In this document: one piece after another, positions 10,996 to 23,659 of the stretch | How positions within the stretch are numbered: position 1 is the first letter of the stretch | How the letters are laid out: the number at the start of each line of letters is the position of its first letter | Assembly (NCBI GenBank): GCA_963969345.1 | Contig: OZ017766.1 | Span: forward strand, 11,594,001 to 11,658,000 | Direction: 5' to 3' | DNA from: Turbatrix aceti | Lineage: Eukaryota; Nematoda; Chromadorea; Rhabditida; Panagrolaimidae | Length of the DNA stretch: 64,000 bases | The notes under the pieces: generated by a model | The model's input: only the letters and a program-made list of their open reading frames with translations | The model's database searches: none | Told to the model about the DNA's origin: nothing | Translations under genes and position numbers: made by a program

Positions 10996-13900
10996 ATGAA
11001 ACCCGCTCCAGACCATCCCTACCGGTATGAACTCTTTAATTCGACCACAAAATCCATGGACGAACGAATCGTAGACCCATCTGACTGCGAAGATACCGAC
11101 GAAGTCATCCAGATTGCCCGTTCTAATTTTGGTGACATGATTTATGATTTTGACCGTAATGACCGCTTTGAAGCTGGCCTCGCCCATCACCTGTCCTCCC
11201 TACCACCCGGTACGGCATCCGTCGTCGATATTGGCACTGGCACCGGTCTGCTCTCTCTGATGGCTGCTCGCCTCGGTGCAAAACGGGTCACCGCGGTTGA
11301 AATGTTCTTACCCATGGCCCGGACTGCCGAACAGGTAATTGCAAGCAATGGCCTGAGTGATCGTATTCGCGTTATTGCCGGACGATCCACAGACATTGAT
11401 TACGACCCTGCCCAGACCAAAGCCGATGTCATCGTCGCAGAAGTCTTCGACACCGAGCTTATCGGCGAGGGAGCCCTGAGAACGTTCAAATCCGGCCTAC
11501 CTGTTTTTGGCAAGCCTGGATGTTGTGTCGTCCCGGCCACTGGGACCATTTGGGTCTGCCCAGTGGCGAGTGACAGACTGCAGGATTTCCGCAGGCTTCC
11601 GAAGGTCCTCGGCGACGTGGCAAGCACAAGTTGTCCGGGAACAGCGGCTGTTTTTGATCTGCAATTGGGCGAAATTGATTCTTCGTGGTTTACGGTACTC
11701 GCGGATCCGATTGTTGCTTTCAGGTTCGTTTTTTGGAACTGCAAAAAAAGAACCACAAAATAGGTCAAGAAATATCAGAAAACAAAAGTGGGCCAAAAAA
11801 TAAAAGCAAACGAAAATGAAAAAGGAAAAGTTTATATTTTTCTCGCAGCGAAAATTGTCTTGCAGCGAAAATCAAAGTTTTCTTTGCGAACTTTTTTCAT
11901 TTTGTTTTTCTTTCGTTTCGAGACCATTTTCGTTGTACTTTTCGAAAACAACGTTTTTGTTGTCCATATTTTTTTGATGTTTTTCAGTCAATTTTTTTTC
12001 GCTTTGAGACCATTTTTTACGTTTTTCTAAATTCAAACTTTTTTCAGTTTTGATTTTGAAAATCCCGCTACCATTCACTTCAATGAAAGCGTTAATCGTC
12101 AAATCGTCCTCAAATCTTCTTCTCGCGCATCATCTCTCCACACCTTTGATACCCTTCTCATGTGGTGGGACATTGACATGGACGGTACTGGTACGGGCAA
12201 TGTCATTTCTACCGTACCCCCACAATTTTCGTCAAAAGCTGTCTGGCGTGATCACTGGATGCAGGCTATCTACTACCTGCCAGAACCTGTAACTGGCCTA
12301 GTTCCCGGCGATGTCGTAAATCTACGCTGCAGTCACGATGAATTCAGTCTGTGGTTTTCGGCCGGAAAGACCGAAAAACCAGAATCCGGGCCGGCGTTTT
12401 GCACCTGTGGAATCCACTGTGCTTTGTCGAGAGTTGACATTTATCGACTCAACGACGTCGACAGAAATGAGGAATTCAAGGAACAAATTCGGAAGGTTGG
12501 CTTTGGTCTTGCGATTAAAATCTAAAAAAAAACGGTCTTTGTATAAGAATACAGCAAAGTTCAACGTAACATAATTCACCGAATTTTTCTGTTATTATTT
12601 TTTTGAATTCTGGCACGATTTTGGGGTTTCGTTTATGAATGTTTTTCTTCACAACTTTTTTCCATTTTTTATTTTTTAAAACAAATAACAACGTGATTGT
12701 AGCTGCGTCATTTTTTGTGTAAAAAATTTTTTTTTCGTGGTAAAGGCCTTTACAAAAAAACAGTGTTTTTAAAATTGTTGTAACTGTTTCTTCTCATTTT
12801 TTCCAATAATTTTTTTTATCAATTTCCGATTTTTTGAAAAAAAAACATTGACACGACCGTATTTTATTTATTCATGTGAATATTGCAAAGAATACAATTT
12901 TTTGTTATAAAACCCTGATTTTCAGGTCTCTTCAAACAAAAAAGTGATCACCCTCGGCGAAGGCTCTCTGATTGCCCTCTACGCGACAGAATCCGCTAGC
13001 CACGTCACCGCCGTCGAAGAATGCCCCCAGATGCGAAATGTTCTGCGAGAAGTCATCACTTCCAAGGGTCTGGAAACCATCCTGGACGTTGTGGCCAGCC
13101 TTGACGATGTCTCCGTGGCCTCCGTTGACGGTGCTTTGCTATTGTCTGAACCCTTTTTTTCAACTCAGGTTTTGCCATGGCAGTCTGCGTGCCGATTCAG
13201 AAGCCTTGTTTTTGAGGCTCGAAATCGTGGTGCTGTTTTGGACGCTTTTCCTAAGGTTTGTTTTTTTTGGGTAACAAACATTAATTTTTATCCTAATTAA
13301 AATTAATCAGTAAAATGTTTTTTACACATTTTTTTAAGAATTAAAAAATAAATTTTTGAATAATATTAAAGTTGTTTTTGAAAATGAAAATTGTTTTATA
13401 ATAATTTTTTTTTCAAAACTTTTTTTGAGAAAACAATAAAAAAATTTTTTTTAAATGATTATTTTTTGAGAAAAAATTATTAAAATTTTTTTTTAGAAAA
13501 TGCTCCTGAAATGTGCCCCCTACAAATTCGACCACCTCTGGAAGATCGCAGCTCCCGTAGGAACCATCAGTGGATTCGACCTGAGCGATTTTGATCGTCT
13601 ATGCCAAGTGAGCACCTTTTTTTTCTTTTTTGATACTTTTTATCCCACTCAAAATCCCATTTTAGACAGCCCGATCCATAGCCGATCCCGTCATCGAGCA
13701 GCACTCCCTTTACGAGTATCCAGGCATCGTAACGGGCGATACAGTTGTTGTTGCTGAGATTCAAACTACGGTAGACTCTTTACCTGGCGAAAAGGTAGTC
13801 AAAATCTCGTCAAGCATATCCGGTACAAATGGCATTGTTTTTTGGATGGATTATGACATGGAGGTAGTAGTCTCACAGACGACTGGGCCCTTCGATGGAA

Positions 13901-14070
13901 AGTTGATGGTTGGAAAGAAAGCTGCATGGAAACCAGGCTACAAGCAGGGGGTCTACTTTCTTCCACTCGACATTATTCATGCTGCTGGGGCTAACAATCT
14001 GGTCAGCGGAAGAATTTTGGTCTCTCCTACCGAAGATGGTACGGATTTGGATTTTCAATTTGCGTTCTGA
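10996..14070 (+). CDS. PRMT7: Protein arginine N-methyltransferase 7 (complete copy)
   Basis: Five exons (10996-11723, 12048-12495, 12926-13255, 13497-13607, 13666-14070) join in frame to 673 residues; human PRMT7 has 692. PRMT7 monomethylates arginines in proteins such as histones, using SAM. The first catalytic unit shows the SAM motif VDIGTGTG (residues 77-84) and the double-E loop EVFDTELIGEGAL (149-161). WWDIDMDG and WRDHWMQAIYYLP are also family hallmarks. The second, degenerate unit (from about 393) has lost the glycine-rich SAM motif, as is normal for the family. The start is supported by a CCAG acceptor 9 nt upstream of the ATG, which suggests trans-splicing. Exons 3-5 lie in the duplicated block. 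AATAAA follows the stop at about 14123. Confidence 0.95.
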
Positions 14071-14470
14071 ACTTTTTGAGGGGATACTATGTTGTGTTGT
14101 TGTGTTTTTTGATTGAAACATGAATAAATTTACTGAATTGAAACATTTTCAGGTTTTCATCGTTTACGTATGACACGTAGTGACCTTTGAAGCGTCACCA
14201 AACATTTCCATAGCTTTCTTATACATTTTAGTAGCTTTGATGTCTACGTAGGGCATCTACGTAGGGTACGTAGGGGACCTTCGAAGGTGCTATAATTCGT
14301 TTTTTTATATCGACAAACTGCGCAGGAATTAATGAATTTTCGTCCAAAAAATACGGTTTTATGTTTTCTGCACAATTTATCGAAACACAATCAATCAATC
14401 ATTTATTCTTTTTCGTACTAGCACGTCTACATAAGTTAGTTATCGAAATACAAATTAGAACCAAAAACAG

Positions 14471-17400
14471 TCAAGCCAGAAAAATGAGAGCAATCAAAAT
14501 GAGGCACCAGAAGGGAGAATAAGAATTGGCAGCGCCTAGCCAGTTTGAATAGTATTCCTCGTTCATTTCGGTTTCATCAAGTAAATAGGGTTTACGAGTT
14601 CGCCTGGGCGCAGGAGTGGTTGCACGAGTTAAAATTTCACCGTTGCCCCTAGCTTTGCCGTCGAGTTTGAGTTTGATTTCAATACTTTCCATTGCTAAAG
14701 AGTAAACATGCATTTTCACCAAAATTCGAAAAAGATTAAAACTCACTCAGATTACCGCTTTGTACAAAATAATGTTCGCCTTGAACTGGAGCAGTGGAGT
14801 GCTCGATTTTCAGTTGGTAGGCAGTAGTATTGACGACTCTGACATACGTCACTTGGTCACCTGTAAGAATGAACACAGACGAGCGATACTTTTTTGCTTC
14901 AGGGGTTACGTCGCAGTATATCCTTGTATTTGATTCGCAGTGAGGGCACGGGAAAATGGGACTCGATACACTGTCATCCAAGCTGACGAGTTCAGCTTCT
15001 TTGTTTGGAGTATAAGCAAGCAGCCAGCGGACAGCACGACCTCCGAATTCGCAGTTGGCAGCGGTAGTTGAGCGCTGTTGGACGTGGACGTAAGCGTTGC
15101 TCTTGGCCGCCTTCATGACAGCCACTTTGGTCGTAGTTTCACTGTACTTGATTTCGACTTCAAAGATACAGAATTCAAAATCTGCGTTGTCCAATACGAA
15201 GTATACTAAAAAAAGTTATAAACCTTTCATATTTCTTTCAAATCTCCTTACCCTCAATGGCAATCAAACTATCGTCCACTTGGATGACTCTTGGAGCGGC
15301 AGTCACCGTTTGCGCGGAAGTTTGGAATTCGCATGCTGACAGTGATATCGGACTGAACATATCGTAGGCACCTTTTTCGTCGATATAGCGAACCGTGAAT
15401 GTTCCGTCGACGTTTCTGTTGTAGTAGAGAAAGAGGGGCACGTTTTTGTTATCATAGTGGTAGAGAAAAGGTTCGTTGGTGCCTGAATGACAGTTTTGTT
15501 AAGAAAATGAATTTTATAAAACATACTACTGCCGTCGTTTCCCAAGGTGTAGGACTTGCCACTAAACGATAATGTTTTGTCACTTATCGTTGCGCCGCTG
15601 AAGGTTAGAGTGTCTCCAATCGGATTCAAATACGAATCATCAACTATAAATAATATTTTGATGATTTTCATTGAATGCAACGTAACTTACATGTAGTACC
15701 AGTTTTCATTTTGTAGGGAATAGCAGCAGTCTGAATTGAGAGCCCGATGGGGCGGAAAGTAAATGAATCGTTTCCAACAGTGCAAATTCTTTCATCCCGA
15801 TGATCTGGGTTGACGGATACTTTAAGATGTTTATCAGTATCATTCTTGTCATTATCAGTAAGATATATTAACGGATATTGTATCACAACATCTGACTGGC
15901 AGTTGTCACGTGACTAAATTGAACTTATGAAAAAATCCTTCAAATCATAATACAACTTACATAAGCGTCAACGTCTCCATCTTTTTTATCGTAAAGAACT
16001 CGGTTAACCGCGTTTTCGCCAGTCGTTTGACCAAACTTGCAAGCTTCGTAAACGACATTTTCCTTACCCTCAAATTTGGCGATATAATATCTTCCGTATC
16101 GAGTAGGATGGATTTCAAATGGTCTACTCTTATTGTACTCTTTCATCGTAAAAGATTTGTGTTTCCATTGTCCAAAAAGACCAAATCTTTTTCCATAATT
16201 AACTTCAAAAGCATCCTGCGGCACGAAATCTCCTAAAGTAATTCAACTTATGATTTAAGAGACAGTGTGCGACAGGATTTAGGACGGCCGACAAGACATT
16301 TTTACACTTTCAAATATTTTGAGCCAGAATTGAATCCCCCCCCCCCAAACGTCTAAATCCTCGATACACGGATTTTTAAAAACATCGGATTCTGTAATTT
16401 TGGATTCTGAAAGGTTTTTGATGAAAATTGATGAAAGTGTAAAAAAGTCTTGCACGACCTGCGAGCCGATTTATTTCCGACGACACATGCATTTTACACC
16501 TTCCAATTGTGCCAAAATTGTAGGCACCTGTGGGGAGGGTCCAAATACCCCTATCAAAAATTTTTTAGATGCCGGATTCTGAAGCTACGGCTTCTGGAAG
16601 CTTCCGACGTCAAATTTTCAAAATGCTTCAAAAATTCTGATTTTTGGTATGCAGGGGTATCTCGGCACGAGAAATCGACTGGTGTATTTAGTTTTCTCAA
16701 AAAAATCTGACTTTTGTGAAAAAAATGATTTCTGATTTTTCCGTCTGTCTTCGTCCGTTGCTTGGCTCCAGCATCCGTATTTTACCCGATGCGGCAGTTT
16801 GTCGCGAATTCTTCCCGAGTTTGGGGCCAATCGATTTCTCTTCCCAAAAAAACCCTATAAAAATTTTTTCTTAGCTTTGTGATTTCAACTGACCGAGTTG
16901 TAAAACTCGGGTCAGAAACTTTCAGAAGCCAAATCTCCAGAATTCGGCATTCAAAAAATCTAATATTTTGGATTGAGACCAACCCCATGGATGCCTACAA
17001 TTTTGACTCAAAACATTTGAAGTTGTAAAAATGCTGTGTCCTTCGTCCTCAATCCTGTCGCAGACTCCGTCAACATTTAAAAAAAAATTTAAAACAGCAT
17101 AAAAAAAAACTTACTGGTTTCGTTTGAGTAGCTTATTTTAACGTAATGATCATGGTCTCGGTATATCGCAACGATTATCAGATCCCGTTTTGTATCATTA
17201 CTGAGATACGCATTGAAACTTGACTTTTCAGAATCGCACCAATCCTTTCTTGGTGTGTGAAATAACAGCACGCGATCGTAAACGTATGCTGAGCAGTCGT
17301 CGAGGAGTTCGGCTTGGAACATTTCTGCAAAACATGGAAGATTTGAGCAATTTTAAGTTTGTTTTAAAGACGGAGCTTTCCTTTTTTTGTAGAAACCGTT

Positions 17401-17909
17401 TTCTGGATGCATCCAACAGTGACCAAAAAAAAGGTGAATTTTTTATGGTGCGTTCCGTCTCGAAGCCAGGAATCAAGATTTTGATTTCGCTTGCAAATAT
17501 TTATTCGGGTTTTCGCGATATCACAATTTATGATTTGTAAGGCTCAGGCGATACCCCAAGACCTCATTTGTGGTCCGGCAGTTAAAAAAATTATCCCTGA
17601 TGTCAGTAATCCTCGAGCCAAAATTCCGGGGGGAATTATCAAACACACTTCGCAAAAAACGCGGGGAAAAAAAGCGAGAGAAAATGGAGGAAAAAAAAGC
17701 GTTACGCACGCACGTCTAACAAAAAATGCACTGGAAATTCCCATTGTGCCTCGCTGTGATATCACAGCTGTGACTAGTCCTCCCCCTGATCGAAAGAAAA
17801 AAAACTTACTATTGTACATGTCCGCGAATTTCCCTTCGACGACTGCTGGACGGAATGACAACAAGATCACGAAGAGAACGGCAAGCGTCGCAAACGACGA
17901 ACTCTCCAT
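14471..17909 (-). CDS. Predicted secreted GPI-anchored protein, right copy (frameshift in exon 5)
   Basis: Same seven-exon gene as 1914-5353: 17810-17909, 17115-17324, 15961-16232, 15691-15913, 15252-15643, 14747-15205 and 14471-14694. Exon 3 is intact here (VYEACKFGQTTGENAVNRVL), which defines the correct frame for that exon. A single missing base near 15452 shifts exon 5 after FSTTM and leads to a stop at 15303, whereas the left copy reads through. Signal peptide and GPI-type C-terminus are identical to the left copy. There are also a few substitutions (Asp to Glu near 16073, Gln to His near 15800). The ancestral protein is about 626 aa of unknown function. Either both copies are decaying, or one or both indels are sequencing errors. 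Confidence 0.75.
16265..17068. mobile_element. MITE-like TIR element in intron 2, right copy
   Basis: Duplicate of the element at 3710-4512, carried along by the segmental duplication (11 rather than 10 C in the C run). It was therefore inserted before the duplication. Confidence 0.65.
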
Positions 17910-18272
17910 GATTACAGGCGCAATTTTTGTAGTCAGAAGCGACAGACAACTGACCACGACGACCTCACAAAAAATTGTGACTTGTATCTGATTTAACTTG
18001 ACGGGTTTGTAGAAAGTCGTAATGCAAATATCGTAACAAAATTTTCATAACGTCATCAGAGCGTCCGTGCTCTGAACAGGCAAAGAAGTGGTGGCTCGGG
18101 TGTCGCGTTGCTCTGGAAGATCTGGGAGATTTCCCACGGAGAAAATCCATGGGAATCATCGCGCTCTTAATTCGTCTCGAAGTTTCCAGAATACGTGCCG
18201 GGTATGGAATGGATGCGCACGCTCTCATCTCTTTCGCTTCGAGACCGCATCAGAGGAAGTTGAATATTACTA

Positions 18273-19391
18273 TCCGGGACACTACGCGAAAAAATCCCGA
18301 CACGAAGCGCGTGCGCATTTTTGCGCGTTTTTTTGAAAGTGATGTCTATTTGGCGTCATTTGTCGGGTATTCATAATTTTTTCTTAGTTTTGCCATTCAC
18401 CACTCTTAACAAGCAAAGTCCGACATTTCAAATGCATTTTTGACCTAATTGATAACTCATCAGAGCGCTCCGCTACAACGCAGAGAAAATGCTATTGCAT
18501 GAAAAAACCGTTGTGCCGTTCTCAAAACTGGGAAAGTTATTCCGTATTTTGGCATTCTACGCACCTTCTACACACTCATTGATTAAGTTTGAGCCCATGG
18601 TGGTGATACTTGTATCGATCACTTTTGTGATATAACGGTTTACAATATGACCATTTTGGCGTGTGTCGTCGGGACCATCTGAGTACAGCGATATTGCCCC
18701 AAATGTTTTTTATCGTACTCAATTGGCTCCGCAGGGCTCAAAAAACAAAAAAAAGTAAGTGGCAATAGTGATATTGAAGTTCTCGTCGACGTACTCCTTT
18801 TGCTTCATAAAAACCTAGGGTAACACTATGCGCGCGTGCGCGCAGAGTGTTCCTTGTTTTACCATAGGGTATCCTTGCCTTTAGGCATCATTGATTATTG
18901 ATATATGGCTAGTTTTTTTTGTTATTTGAGCCCTGCGGAGCCAAATGAGTACGATAAAACACATTAGCGGCAATATCGCTGTACTCAGATGGTCCCGACG
19001 ACACACGCCAAAATGGTCATATTGTAAACCGTTATATCACAAAAGTGATCGATACAAGTATCACCACCATGGGCTCAAACTTAATCAATGAGTGTGTAGG
19101 TGCGTAGAATGCCAAAATACGGAATAACTTTCCCAGTTTTGAGAACGGCACAACGGTTTTTTCATGCAATAGCATTTTCTCTGCGTTGTAGCGGAGCGCT
19201 CTGATGAGTTATCAATTAGGTCAAAAATGCATTTGAAATGTCGGACTTTGCTTGTTAAGAGTGGTGAATGGCAAAACTAAGAAAAAATTATGAATACCCG
19301 AAAAATGACGCCAAATAGACATCACTTTCAAAAAAACGCGCACAAATGCGCACGCGCTTCGTGTCGGGATTTTTTCGCGTAGTGCCGGGAT
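18273..19391. mobile_element. Large fold-back element, ~475-bp arms
   Basis: The left arm from ATCCGGGACACTACGCG is repeated in inverted form up to CGCGTAGTGCCGGGAT. The arms run about 18273-18750 and 18915-19391, with nearly perfect long stretches. The ~165-bp centre contains a smaller palindrome of alternating GCGC (about 18818-18852, ACACT..AGTGT). Short ORFs in the arms are not genes. The element is absent from the left duplication copy, which diverges about 10 bp before this point, and from the fragment at 6208, which has an apparently empty site. It therefore looks like a recent insertion in the 5' flank of the GPI-protein gene. Confidence 0.85.
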
Positions 19392-19615
19392 GGGCGAACA
19401 ACCGTTTTTTGTTCTCGAACGAACACGAACATTTCGTCAATTTTGTTCGATAAATCAAACGAACGCGAACATTTTTGTCAGTGTTTGCACGAACGAACAA
19501 CAAACAGATTTTTAGCATATTATATTCAAAATTTTGTCCAAATTGGGCATAAAAACGTAAACTTCGGTACCATGCATTTTCACGTTTTTGGTGACAGTTT
19601 TCCTACACTTTTTAT

Positions 19616-20153
19616 CAGAGTTGTTCGATGCTCACCAAATTGCTCCTGCTCACTGCTCGCTCCTGCTCAGCTCACGAGCGCGAGCGGAGCGAGCGCGAAA
19701 AATTGGAGTGCTCAATGAGCATGAGCAGAGCGAGCACGAAAAATTGGAGTGCTCAAAGAGCGCGAGCAGAGCGAGCGCGATAAATTTTCAAATGAGCACT
19801 GCTCACTACAAATTTAGTGCTACAAATACTAAAATACTGGTAATTTCGATCAAAAACACGATGTTGGGGGTATCTCCAAGCAATATGCGGTATTTCTTTT
19901 AGCAAAGGACTGAATTTGTGACTCAAAATTCACTTTTCTTGTGTGAGCCATTTTCGCTCATTGCTCGCTCCTGCTCAACTCACGAGCGTGAGCAGAGCAA
20001 GAGCAGAGGATCTGAGAATAAAAGAGCGCGAGCGGAGCGAGCGCGAAAATTTTAGGACCTCAAAGAGCATGAGCAGAGCGAGCACGGAAAATTGAATTGC
20101 TCAAAGAGCGCGAGCAGAGCGAGCACTGAAAATTGTCGAATTGAACAACTCTG
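19616..20153. mobile_element. hAT-like MITE, copy 1 (8-bp target duplication)
   Basis: The element starts CAGAGTTGTTC and ends with the inverted GAACAACTCTG. It is flanked by a perfect 8-bp direct repeat CTTTTTAT (19608-19615 and 20154-20161). CA(G)-type ends with 8-bp duplications are the signature of hAT transposons. The interior is built from GAGCGCGAGC(A/G)GAGCGAGC runs separated by AAAATT, and has no transposase. Confidence 0.9.
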
Positions 20154-20739
20154 CTTTTTATTGCCAAAGGCAAATGACACGATATGCCATTCTTGGAAAG
20201 ATAGACAGTCTGCGAGCCGATTTACCAACAAGGGGAGGAGGCCGACACATCAATTTTTACACTTTTAAATGTTTTGAGTCTAAGTTGTGGAGGACCCTAA
20301 GGGCAGTCTATAACCGCAATATTAGATTTTTTAAAAATCGGATTCTGGAGATTTGGCTTCAGATGTGTTTTCATAAAAACGAATGGCGCGCGCTTCGTTT
20401 CTGAGCAAAAAATCTTATTTACGGGGATTTCAGAGGACAGTGAATACGATGTTATACTCAAATTAAAAAAAAAACAACTGCAAGTATGTTTTATTGAATT
20501 TTGTCATCACAAAATTCGGTTTTACCATACTCAAAAAAAATGTTGTCGAAATGATCCGAGTACATCGATATCGCTCCAAATGCATAACAACCTACTAATT
20601 TGTTCCCCTAGGTGTCAAAAAACACAAAAATAAGCAATACTTCACTTCCAAAAGTAGGCTAAAAACGAGGCAGATCAATGGTAGAACAGGGAACATTGTG
20701 CGTGTTATGTGCGCGTAGTGTTCCCTAACGGTTTTGACG

Positions 20740-22403
20740 GTGTAAAATATAAGACGCAGACCTTAAAAATTTTTTTGTACTTTGGTTTTTTCTGCATATT
20801 TTTAGAATTTTACTTCTAGAAGAAGTTTGACGCATGAAAAACGACATTTTTTTACATGGCTTCAAAAATTTCAATCACTTCACCTTTTTGCGTCATTTTG
20901 GCTACAAAACTTCTGAACTATTTTACAGAAGTAAAATGCTGAAAAATCAACGTTTTTCCTGCCGACACTTGGGCAAGAAGTTAATTCGCATTTATTGTGA
21001 TAAAATCGAACAATGGTTTGTAACGCCACGTTAATACGTTATTTTTGTACAATTCGTTGATACACTGGGAGCTCATTTCATTTACTTGCGTTTTATTTTC
21101 ATTTTCTTCTTTGCAACGAACAAAAAACACAAAAAGAAACAAAAACAGTGATACAGGCAGGCATCACTGTTTTTGCCTGCATCACTGCATCACGAGCAAG
21201 GCGATTTGGCGGAGTTGGCGGAGTTGGCCTTGCTCGTGATGCAGTGATGCGATTTGGGCGATTTGGCGTATTTGGCCAAATCGCCCGCTGCGAGAGTACT
21301 CGACGCGCACGCAACCAGAAGTTGAGCGAGCTTTTTTTGCGTTTGTTTTTTGAAAGTGATATCTGTTCGTCGGCATTTTTCGTGTATTCATAGTTGTTTC
21401 TTCGTTTTGGCCTTTTCCAATGTTATTAAGCTCAGTCTGGCGAGTCCAAACCGTTGTTTATCTGAGTTGATTGCTTTACTGCAAAGCTCAGTACATCGCT
21501 TCAAAATCATCATTTTTTTTCTGGATCTAAAAGTGAACGTTTTTGAGTTTATACAACACTGCGACCTACTCTACACTCGGCGGGAAAACCAAAACAACCA
21601 AAAAACTCAAAAACTTTCACTTTTGGATCCAGAATGATTGAAAATGCATAAAAAAATTTGATGATTTTGAAGCGATGTACTGAGCTTTGCAGTAAAGCAA
21701 TCAACTCAGATAAACAACGGTTTGGACTCGCCAGACTGAGCTTAATAACATTGGAAAAGGCCAAAACGAAGAAACAACTATGAAAACACGAAAAATGCCG
21801 ACGAACAGATATCACTTTCAAAAAACAAACGCAAAAAAAGCTCGCTCAACTTCTGGTTGCGTGCGCGTCGAGTACTCTCGCAGCGGGCGATTTGGCCAAC
21901 TCCGCCAAATCGCATCACTGCATCACGCGCAAGGCGATTTGGCGGAGTTGGCCAAATCGCGGAGTTGGCCAAATCGCCTTGCTCGTGATGCAGTGATGCA
22001 GGCAAAAACAGTGATGACTGTTTTTGTTCGGTTTTCTTCATTTTTGCGTATAAAGAATATTTATAGGAGTTATGAACAAGAAAAAAGCAAATATTCATAC
22101 CTGCCAGTACAGAATAACAAATACATCAAAAATATATCGAATTGCGTCAAATCGATGAAATGACGTATGCATGGATGTTATAATCTATTTTTTGTCCAAT
22201 TTTCCTTCGATATCGTTATTTGAACAAGTGTTTTCAAAAAACACCAAAAAAGAGTTGTTTTACGCCGAGGCCCAAACTCAGACGTTATTTTGACATAAAA
22301 CACAAAAATCTGAAATCTGTGACGTCACAATTCGTGACTGAAAAAACGTTCAAAAAAACCAAGGTACAAAAAAATTTTTAAGGTCTGCGTCTTATATATC
22401 ACA
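20740..22403. mobile_element. Inner TIR element
   Basis: The left end ATATAAGACGCAGACCTTAAAAA continues into TTTTTTTGTAC and TTGGTTTTTT. The right end carries the same series in inverted order, ending AAGGTCTGCGTCTTATAT. It encloses the palindrome at 21130-22040, so at least three insertions are stacked here. Confidence 0.6.
21130..22040. repeat. ~0.9-kb palindrome with GGCGATTTGG tandem motifs
   Basis: Arms of roughly 430 bp (about 21135-21560 and 21600-22030) are inverted copies around a short centre near 21570-21600. The outer part of each arm contains short tandem blocks of GGCGATTTGGC and GGAGTTGG, and GCATCACTG. Unit number differs between the arms. An exported or expressed product is not evident; the long ORFs are products of the tandem motifs. 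Confidence 0.8.
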
Positions 22404-23659
22404 GGTCCAACGTTGCGATGGTAGTTTACTTTTTTGTTTTTTAGCATCCGGGGGTTCAAATTAGTCAGGTAAGGCACAATTGGTCTAAAAACTTTTTACT
22501 ACAATGATTCCGGTGTCAGACGTCAGAGCCGACATAATAAAATCGTCCTCTTCATAAATGCTGGGGGCGCTAGAAACTCCGCTATGGGCCGAAATCCGAG
22601 TTATGGGTAGGGGGCAGGTCGCTAAATTGAGAAAACGTGAATTCCTGTTCAGAATTTTGAAAGCGGTTCCAAAATAATGGTAAAAAATAGGCATTTTCAT
22701 TGCAATGTAGCAGATTTCTCCGACAAGTACATAAAACAAAAATTGGCTTCAGGGCTTTTTTTTGAACATGACTCCTGTTACGCGCGCGCACGTCTTTTTC
22801 GGTCAATGACGCAAAAAAGGGTGTTTGCACCTAGTGCGCGCGATAAAAACCTGGCTATGGTCAAAGAAAGGCACCTCAATTTTTCTGTGTTATACATCAA
22901 TCGACGTCGAAAAAGATGGGGGAACCGATTCTGGCATCAAAACTGCCTGGAAGATTCTCCCTTGGGCGCTGCAGCCATTTTTGTGACGGTAAATAACGGT
23001 AAAACATCAACCCTCAAGTTTTTCATAAAAATCAGATGTTTTTTGAGAAATCTGAATACACCAGTCGATTTCTCGTGCCAAAATACCCCCGGAAACCACA
23101 AATTAGATTTTTCCAACTATAAAAATATTCATTTCGGAAACTCGACAAAGGTGTTTTTTTACCAAGTGCGCGCCATACAAGCCTAGTGTTGGTCAAATAA
23201 AGGGACATAATTTTTTTTGTGTAATACCTCAATCGACGTCAAAAAAGACGGGCTTTCAGATTCCGGTGTCAAAACCCGCTGGAGGATCCTCTCTCGGACG
23301 CCACAGCCAATTTTTGACGGTAAAAACAGGTAAATCGAAGAAAATCAATTTTTTCAAAAAAGTCAGATGTTTTTTGAAAAATCGGAATACACCATTCGAT
23401 TTCTCGTGCCAAGGTACCCCTGTATGCAAAAAATCAGATTTTTAGAAGCAGTTTGAAATATTGACGTCAAAACATTCGAGAAGCCCTAGCTCCAGAATCC
23501 GGCATCTGAAAAATCTATTATGGCCCATTTGGAGTCTCCCATAGGCCCCCCTACAACTTGGGCACAAAACATTTGAAGTTGTAAATTAGCTGGGTCGCGG
23601 CCTTCACCTTATTCCAAAATCGGCTCGCAGAGTCCCTCTTAAAAGGTGATTCCAGACAC

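Larger units (their letters stand above)
12559..18262. repeat. Right copy of the ~5.7-kb segmental duplication
   Basis: This is the counterpart of 1-5705. Homology begins within PRMT7 intron 2 and ends within the 5' flank of the GPI-protein gene, a few bases before a fold-back element. The copies share intron length, the intronic MITE and even long homopolymer tracts, so the event is recent. The very small divergence includes two coding frameshifts, one in each copy. Confidence 0.95.
20205..23633. mobile_element. Nested TIR element, ~3.4 kb
   Basis: The outer ends are inverted: CTGCGAGCCGATTT near 20209 and AAATCGGCTCGCAG near 23617. Both resemble the ends of the intronic MITE at 3710. The interior is mostly other elements: an inner TIR pair at 20740/22403 and a long palindrome. 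A second inverted copy of the left end (20255-20530) lies just outside, at 23660-24040. No transposase ORF was recognised, so boundaries are approximate. Confidence 0.5.

Noticed and set aside
17491..17991. 166-codon plus-strand ORF over GPI-gene exon 1 (also 4935-5435)
   Set aside because: It runs through low-complexity intron and antisense to a signal-peptide exon; it is conserved only because the block is duplicated.
22677..23186. 169-codon ORF in the transposon nest
   Set aside because: Composition follows nested repeats and no transposase motif is visible.
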